In this document: piece after piece, positions 26,167-35,100 of the stretch
Layout of the letters: every line of letters starts with the position of its first letter
How positions within the stretch are numbered: the first letter of the stretch is position 1
From: Pseudomonas sp. WN033
Lineage (GTDB): Bacteria > Pseudomonadota > Gammaproteobacteria > Pseudomonadales > Pseudomonadaceae
Direction: 5' to 3'
Length of the DNA: 64,000 nt
Assembly (NCBI GenBank): GCA_002287035.1
Contig: NSKG01000014.1
Span: 21,921-85,920 of the forward strand
Translations under genes and position numbers: made by a program
Notes under the pieces: model-generated
The model's database searches: none
What the model was told of the DNA's origin: nothing
What the model saw: only the letters and a program-made list of their open reading frames with translations

Positions 26167-29100
26167 ATGGCGGGCAAGGCATTTCACGGCAGTTCCCTCA
26201 AGTACTACTGGTTGCTCGGCCTCTGTGGTCCGGCGATGGCCCAGGCCACCGAGATGGCCGATGCCCTGGCCGACATCGAACAGCGCATGGCCTACTGGTC
26301 ACCGCAGCTGTATCAGGAAATCAAACTCGGTAATCAGCGCAATATCGCCACCCTCGGGCTGATGCTGCCGCTGACTCAGAATCCCGACCATCTTCTGTTT
26401 GCCGACTTGCGCGGACGCGCCGATGATCGTTCCTCTCAGGAATATAACCTCGGTTTGGGGTTCCGCTGGGAGGCTGATGATGAGCTGCTGTTCGGCCTGT
26501 ATGGCTATTACGATCATCTGCACAGCCGTGAGGGCAACCGTTTTCGTCAGGCCACGTTGGGGCTTGAAGTGCAGAGCGCGCTCTACAGTGCTCGCGTCAA
26601 TCGTTACGTTCCCGTAGGCCGGCGTTCGGCATCCGTTGGTGGCCAGTTCACCGATACCGAGGTGCGTGATGCCGAGTTGCAGGTCATCGACTCGCAACTG
26701 ACCTTCGTCGCCGATGGCGTGATCCAGAATACCTTTCAGCGCGAAGAGCGCTCGCTCGGCGGCCATGATCTGGAGCTGGGTTTTCACATACCCGGCATTG
26801 CCCATGATGTGGCCGTCTATGCCGGCTATTACAAGTTTGATGCCAGTGGCGCTCGCGCTGTCGAGGGGCCGCGTCTGCGCGCCCAATGGCAGGCACCGCT
26901 GGATGGCCTGAAGGCCGGCGCCAGCCTCAGTCTGGGTGCTGAGTGGCAGAATGATGGAGTGCGCGGCACCAACAGTTACGTCAGTGTGGGCTTGAACATT
27001 CCGCTCGGTGGCGGTAGCCGCAGTGCGCAGCGCAGTGGCAGCGACTGGCAGCGTGATCGCATGCTTGCCCAACCGGTGCGCGATGTTGACGTGGTGGCGA
27101 TCGACAGCACGCGCAAAGTGGGCTCGGTAACCTTACCGGCGGTCAACGAGCTGGCGGTCTACGAAGATGGTCAGGCCATCGGCCGAGTGGTTTATGCCCA
27201 GGCCGGTGCCAGCGGTGACGGTACGACGGCCAATCCGGCTGGGTTGACCCAGGCGCTGAACAATCTGGTCGAGGATGACGGGCTGTTGGTGCTGAGTGCC
27301 GGCGGCGGAGCCTTCGCTGAGGGTGGCAACCTGTCGGCCAACAGCCTGCGGGTCTTGTCCGGCGGAGCGGGTATCACTGTGCGTGGTTCGACCACCTCAG
27401 GCCTGACCGGTGTCTTCAGTGCGCCTGAGGGGCGTGCCCAGCTGGATGCCGGGCTTACGGTCAGCGGTAATGACGCGCGCATTTCCGGAGTCGACCTCAA
27501 TGGCGGGTTGATCGCCAATGGCGTCAGTGATCTGAGCCTGACGCAAGGCCGTGTGGGTGATCTGCAGCTCAATGCGGTCGGCGGTCGTGTGCAACTGGCG
27601 CAGATGCAGGTCTCGGGACTGCAAATCGACGGTGGCGATGCCGATGTGCACTTCGCTTCCGGCAGCCTGGAGCGCAGCCAGGCGGGCAATCTGCTGGATG
27701 TGCGCAACATGACCGGCGGTTCGTTGCAGGTCGATGCGCCTGTGCGCGCTACTGGTGCGTCTGGTGGTGTTTTTCTGGATGCCAGCCCGAATACCGCAGT
27801 GCATCTGGCTGGTGGGGTGGATATCGCCATCGATGCCGGCGATGCCTTCGTGGCGCGTCAGCTCGGCAGCCTGTCGCTGAGCGGCAGCAACAGCCTGGCC
27901 AGCGATGGGGGTAGCGCACTGCGATTGGAATCGCTGAGTGTGGGCAGTGCTGGTTTGGCGCTCGATAGCCTGACCTCGCGCGCTGCCGCCGGATATGGTG
28001 TGCAGCTTGAAGACGTTGCCGGTGAACTGAGTTTTGCAGAGGTTCTGATCGAGCAGGCCGGCAGTGACGGGATACGCATCAGCGGCGGCAATGGATCGTT
28101 GCAGATGGGCGCGGTGCAGATTCGTGACAGCGCCAATGTCGGCCTGAACCTGGAAGACAGCAGCACCGATATCGTGATTCAGCGTCTGGATATCGAAGGG
28201 GGCGTGACGGCCATCGACCTGACCTCCGCGACCGGGCAGATTGAGATCGTTGACGGTGGTGATATCACTGGCTTCAGCAGCGTTGGTGTGCAGTTCAGCA
28301 ATACCGACGATACAGCGCGCAGCGCCAACGCGCAGTTCCGCTTTGGAGGTGGCAGCATCGTCGCCGGTCCGGGTGGCTTCGTGCTCGACGGCATCGGCCT
28401 GGACCCGCTCTCGGGCCTGTACGATTTCACCGGTGTCGACCTGCAGGGCGATTTCCGTTTCAGCCCCAATGCTGGCGTGATCGGTGATCTGTACTTCGTG
28501 GCTGCCAGCGCCACCGGCAATGGCAGCGGCAGTGATACGGCCAATCTGGCCAGCATCGCCGACGCCCAGACACGCGCCGACAGTGGCCTGGCGACCACTT
28601 TCGTATTCGTTAACGACGGCAGCGTTATCGATGTCTCCGGGTTGGCTGGTGGAACCTTCCAGTTGTCGGCTGGGCAGGCCATTACCGGTTTCGGCAATGG
28701 CAACAGCCTGGGGCTGGATGTGCCGCTGAATATCATTGGCAATATCGCCGGGGCGCAACTGCTGGATCCGACCGGAAACGGCGCAGCCCAATTGACCAGC
28801 AACAGCGGCAGTGTGATCAGCACCGCCGGCAACAGCCTGATCAGCCACGTCGAATTGGTCGGCAACGGCAACAGCGCGGTCTACGCCGATGGCCACAGCG
28901 GCCTGAGCCTGCTCGGCACGCAGATCAGTGGTGTCTATGATCAGGCGCTGGCGCTGGTCGGCATGAGCGGTAGTGTCAATCTGCTGAACAACCACATCAT
29001 CGGTACCGGCCAACTACTGCGCATTGACGGTGGTGACGCCGAGGTAAACATCAGTGTCGGCTCTGGACTGTTGCAGGGCCAGGGACTAAGCATTCGCGAT

Positions 29101-32100
29101 ACTCTGGGTGGCAGCATCAGCATCCAGGGGGCGCAGTTGGCGACCCAAGGTGAGGCGGCAGTAACGCTCGACAACAATGCCGCCAACATCAGCCTGAGTC
29201 AGTTGCAGATCAATCGCCAGGCTGGCGATACCGCCTTCTTGATCGATACCTTCAGCGGCGACAGCACTGGCCGTATCAGTCTGTCCGGCAGCCTGGACAG
29301 CAACAGCGGCACAGCCTTTGATATTGGTCGTGGCGCGCGTGACATTCTGGCCAGTGGCATTGCCATCAATGCCACTGGTGGAACGGCGCCGTTGGTACGC
29401 ATCGACCAGCAAAGCGGTGGCAGCATCGCGCTGGGCAATCTGCTCAGCAGCGGCTCCAGCGCGGCCAACGTGATCATCAGCACTAACCAGAGCGGCGGCA
29501 GCCTGAGCTTCGCTGATTTACAGATCAGCGGCTATAACAGCCCCGGTGGGCAGGCCATCAGTCTGCAGGGTAGTGGTGCTGGCAGCGTATCCTTTGACAG
29601 CCTGTCGCTGACGGTCAGCGCGGGTAACGGTCTGCGCGCCGAAGGTGTCAGTCTGAGTGCTGGCCAGCCGGTGCACCTCGACCAGCAGCAGGGTGTGGCG
29701 CTCAACCTGCAAAACGTCAGCGTCGGTGGCCTGCAGATTCAGCTGGAGGCCGGCAACCTGCTTGGCAACTCGGTATTGGTCAATGGTCTGCAGGGTGATC
29801 TGCGCTTTGCTGGTGTGACCCGTATCAGTGGGGCTGGTGGAGATGCCATCGTGCTGGACGGGATCAACGGCGCCCTGAGCTTTGACCAATTGGCGCTCAG
29901 TGGTATCGCTGGCGCGGGTCTGACGATGGGCTCGCTGGCAGCCAACAATGGGCAGGTGACGATCGAGGACGGTAGCATCGATGATGCCGCCCAGGCGATT
30001 GTGGCGATCAATACCGAAATACTGATCAACGCCCTGCGAGTGGGCGGCAATGACCCGATCAACAACGACGCCATCGTGCTGATCAATAACGATGCCATCA
30101 CCCGTCGCTATCGCCTCAATCAGCTTGAGGTGGATGCCGGCGGTCACGGCTTGAGCGTCGACAATCAGGGTAGCGGCGATCTGTGGCTGGAGCTCAATGA
30201 CAGCCGCATCGGTGCCGATGGCAGTGCTGTGCGGGTAGACGGCAGTGCAGGCAGTGGCGAACTGTTTGTCACCGCCTTGCAGGGCAACCAGATTGTGCGT
30301 GCCGGTAGCGGTGCGATGTTGTTTGAGAGCGTGATCTTTGATGCCGATCCGCTGGCTGCCGGCTACCAGTCGGTGCCCGGTGGTGATATCGCAATCGGTA
30401 ATCCACTTGATCTGGGCGCCATCGAGGGCGATGGCCTGTGGCTGAATAATGTACTCGGTAATCTTGCGCTGTCGGCGCTGGATATTGCCAACAGCAACGG
30501 CACCGGTTTGTACATCCGCGATGCTGAAGGCAAGGGCGGTAACTTCGCCTTCGCCAACAGCAGCGGCAGTATCGATACTCTGGGTGGCAGCGCCATCGAC
30601 ATCGACCCGGTCACCATGGACTCGCAGTTTGCCAGCGTGCGTTCTACCGATGCGGCTGGCAGCGGCATTCTGATCGATACCATCTCAGGGTCGATAGTCA
30701 TTGGCGCTACCCAGGTGATCAATGCTGGTGGCGACGGCATTGTGGTGATCAATTCCGACGGCGACTTCAGCTTTGGCCAGACCCTGATCGAACAGACCGG
30801 ACAGGACGGTATTCGCCTGGACGGTGCCAGTGGTGAGCTCAACTTTGGTGACATCAGTCTGCTCGATATCGGCGCTACAGGCGTCAACTTCGAAGGCTTT
30901 ACCGGTCATTTCAACGCCAGCCGACTGGATGTCGATGGCGCACGTACCGCCATCGACCTGACCCGGGCCGCCGGCATCATCCAGATCGCTCAAGGCGGCG
31001 TGCTGGAAAACTTCAGCGAAACCGGTATCCAGTTCAGTCGCAGCGATGATCTGGCCGACAGTGCCGACGCGCTGTTCATCTTCGGGGGGGGCAGCATCAC
31101 AGCCAGTGGCGCTGCCGTGGTACTCGACGGTATTGGGCTGGACAGCACGCGGGGTACCTACGATCTGACGGGCGTGGCGCTGAACGGTAATTTCCGCTTC
31201 AGCCCGTCTGCTGGGCAAGTGGGGGATCTGTATTTTGTTGCCGCCAATGCCAGTGGGGCTGGCGATGGCAGCAGCGTCAGCAATCTGGCTTCGGTCAGCG
31301 CCGCACAAGCGCGTGCCGACACCGGGTTGGCTACCACCTTCGTATTCGTCAACGACGGTAATGCGGTCGATTTCAGCGCATTGGCTGGCGGCAGCTTCAC
31401 CCTGGCCGACGGTCAGGTGGTCAGCAGCTTCGGTAATGGCAACAGCTTCGGCCTGGAAGTTCCGATCAATATCATTGGTGCGCCAGCCGGGCTGTCGATC
31501 TCAGACCCGACCGGCAATGGTGCGGCGGTACTGACCAGTAGCACCGGTCACATCATTAGCGTCGGCAATGGCAACCAGATTCGCCACGTTGCCTTCTCCG
31601 GTGGCAGCAGCGCCATCTTTGGCGATGGTTTCAGCGACCTGAGCGTCAGCAACAGCGTATTTGGCAGCAGCAGTGACTTCACCTTCGACCTGCGCAATGC
31701 CAGTGGCACGCTGAGCTTCAGTCACAATGATGTAAATACGGGCAGTGGGCTGCTCAACCTCGACGGCGGTAACGCCAATCTGCTGCTCAGTGCGGGTACA
31801 GGCAGTATCAGTGCCGGCTATCTGGAGATACTGAATACCAGTGCCGGCAGCGTGCAGGTAACCGGGGCTGCGCTGAACAGCAGCGGCCACAGCGCTGTCG
31901 TGCTGGGGGGTAATGCCGCCAGCGTCACCTTGACTGATCTGCTCGTCAGTCGTGCAGCCGGGGACATCGGCTTTGATATTGACCGCAACGCGGCCAGCAG
32001 CGGCGCTATCCTGATTAACGGCACCAGCAGTCTGGACAGCAACAGCGGAACGGCCTTTGTGATTGGCGCCGGTGCCCGCAATATTTCGGCGCTGGACCTG

Positions 32101-35100
32101 GCCATCACCAGTCTTGATTCGGTCGACAGGTTGGTGGATATCACTGGCATGAGCGGTGGCACCATCAGTCTCGGTGACATGACCAGCACAGACAGCACCG
32201 GCGAGCATGTCATTCGTGTCAGCGGCAGTGCGGGTACATTGAATCTGGGTGACGTGTCCATTGCAGGTTTCAATCGTGCAGGCGGTACGGCTGTTTCGTT
32301 GAGCGGGATTGATCAGTTCAACGCTGAACTGCTGGATATTGATACAACACTAGGTGCCGGCCTGGTCGCGTCAGGTCTTACCCTGGGCATTGCAGGATCC
32401 AATCAGATCCATACGCAGGGCGGTATTGCTCTGCATCTGACCAATGTCGATATTGCCGCAGCAGGCGTCATCCTGGACTCGGTTCAGGCCGTCAACACCG
32501 GCGGCGTGAATCAGGGTATCCGCCTGACCAATCTCAGTGGTGGCGAACTGCGCTTTGACGCGGTGGAACTGCTTAATGTCGGTGGTCGTGCCATCAATGT
32601 GGAAGGCCACAGCAACGATCTGGTGTTCAACAATCTGAACATTCAAGGCACCCAGCGCAACCTCACCTTGGGCCAGTCGGCAGGTGATGTCACCATCAGC
32701 AATGCCACTTTTGGCACAGTGACCTCGTCCAGCGGTTTTGGCATGCGTGTTGAGGGCCAGCAGGCAGGCAGCACCCTGACCCTGAACAACGTCAATCTCA
32801 CCAGCAACGCGGCCGATGCGGTGAGCTTCTTCAACAATGCGGGCACCATCAACGCCACCGGCGGTACCTGGACCCACACGGGCACGGCCAGTGTAGTGGG
32901 CCTCACCAGCGGAGCAGGCACTTACAACATAGGTGCCAATCTGGTTCACACCGCTGATGCCGTTACCCTGGGTGCGGTGGAGATCAACGACACGTCGGGT
33001 GACATTCTGTTCAGTGGCAATATCACCAACACGGGCGGTGGGCGTCTGCTGCGTATCGGTCAACTGGCGGCCACGACCGCTGGCAACATCAGTTTTACCG
33101 GCAACTTGAGCGACACCGGCGGCCGGGGCAATGTGATAAGCAACCTCAACGCCGGGGCTACGGTGACCCTGGATGGTCTGAGCGTGGCCAACAACAGCAA
33201 TGCCGCCCTGACGCTGACCAATATCGCCGGCACCCTCAACCTGAGCGGCACCACCAGTTTTACCAACGCTGGCACCCACGGGCTGCTGGGCAACAACATT
33301 GGCGGTACGCTCACCATCGACGGCCTGGTAGTGAATGGCGCCACCAACTACGGGGTGCGGCTGGGCAACAACGCGCCCAGCAACGGCAGCATCAACATCA
33401 ACGGCGGCAGCATCGACGGTACCGGTAGCGGCGGCATTCTGGCGACCAACAGCAACCTGACCCTGGGTAGTATGACGCTGGGTGGCAGTGGAGCTTTGGC
33501 CGGCACCGGCATCGAGCTGATCAACAATGATGCGACCCATCGCCATGTGGGTATCAGCAACACCAGCGTCAGCGCCCTGGGTGGCGGCATCGCTGTGACC
33601 AAGTCCGGTGCCGGTGATCTGCGTGTAGTGCTGGATGGCAATACGGTCAATACCGGCAGCGGCACGGGTATCGCTGTTAATGGGGTGGCGGGTGCCGGTG
33701 AACTGTTCATTACCAGCTTCAATGGCAATACCGTCAACACCGCTGGCAACGGCGGCATGCTGATCAATAATGCGATCTTTGATGCTGATCCGGATACGCT
33801 CGGCTACCAGCAGGTGGCCGGCGGCAATACCCGCATTGGCAATCTGCTCGACAGCACCGAGATCAGCGGTCATGGCCTGTGGCTCAATGATGTGTTGGGC
33901 GATATCGCCTTTGGCACCCTGGAGATCAGCAACGATGGCGGCACCGGTCTGTTTATCCGCGATGCGGACGGCAAGGCCGGTACCTTCAACTTTGGCAACA
34001 CCGGTGGCAGCATCGTTACCACCAACGGCGCCGCGATCGATATTGATCCGGTGGTCATGGACTCCACCTTTACCAGCGTCAGCTCCAGCAATGCCAGTGG
34101 TGCAGGCATCCTGATCGATACCATTTCCGGGAGTATCAGTATTGATCAAACCAGCGTCATCAATGCCGGCACAGACGGTATTGCGATTATCGACTCGGAC
34201 GGTGATTTCAGCTTCGGCGAGACCTTGATTGAAGACGCCGGCAATGACGGTGTGCGCCTGGCCGGCAGCTCTGGTGTCATTGTGTTTGGCGCCATGACGC
34301 TCAACGATATCACCCGTACCGGCGTTAACTTCAGCGATTTCAGTGGTGATTTCACGGCCCAGAGCCTGGATCTGGACGGTGCCGTCACGGCCATTGATCT
34401 GACCAATGCCGGTGGCGTGATTGTCTTTACTGACGGCGGCCTGCTGCAGAACTTCAGCGGCACCGGTGTGCAGTTCAGCAGCACCGATGATACAGCTGAC
34501 AGCGCCGATGCCGATTTCACCTTTGGTGGCGGCAGCATCAATGCCGGTGCAGGGGCCTTCTTTATCGACGGTATCGGTCTGGACGAGACCCAGGGCAGCT
34601 ATGACTTTACCGGCGTGAGCTTCAGCGGTAACGCGCGCTTGCCGCCCAGTGGCAGCGGTCAGATAGGGGATCTGTATTTTGTCAGCAATACCGGCACCGG
34701 TGATGGCAGCTCTACCGGCAGTGCAGCCGGACTGGCCGCCGCCCAGGCACGGGCTGACAGCGGTTTGCTGACCACCTTTGTGTTTATCAACGATGGCAGC
34801 CCGATTGATTTCAGCAGCCTGACTGATGGCAGCTTCAAGCTGAGTGCCGGGCAGGCCGTCAGCAGCTTTGGCAACGGCAATGAGTTTGGTTTGCTGATAC
34901 CTGCCAATTTGCTGGGTGATTTTGGTGATGTCAGTATCAGCGACCCTACCGGTAATGGCGCCGCAGTGCTGACCAGTACCACAGGCAATGTGCTGACTCT
35001 GAGCGACAACAATTACATCAGTAACCTCAGTCTGTCCGGCGGTCTGAACAGCCTGTACGGTGATGGCTTCAACGGGCTGACCGTGGAAAATACCAGCTTT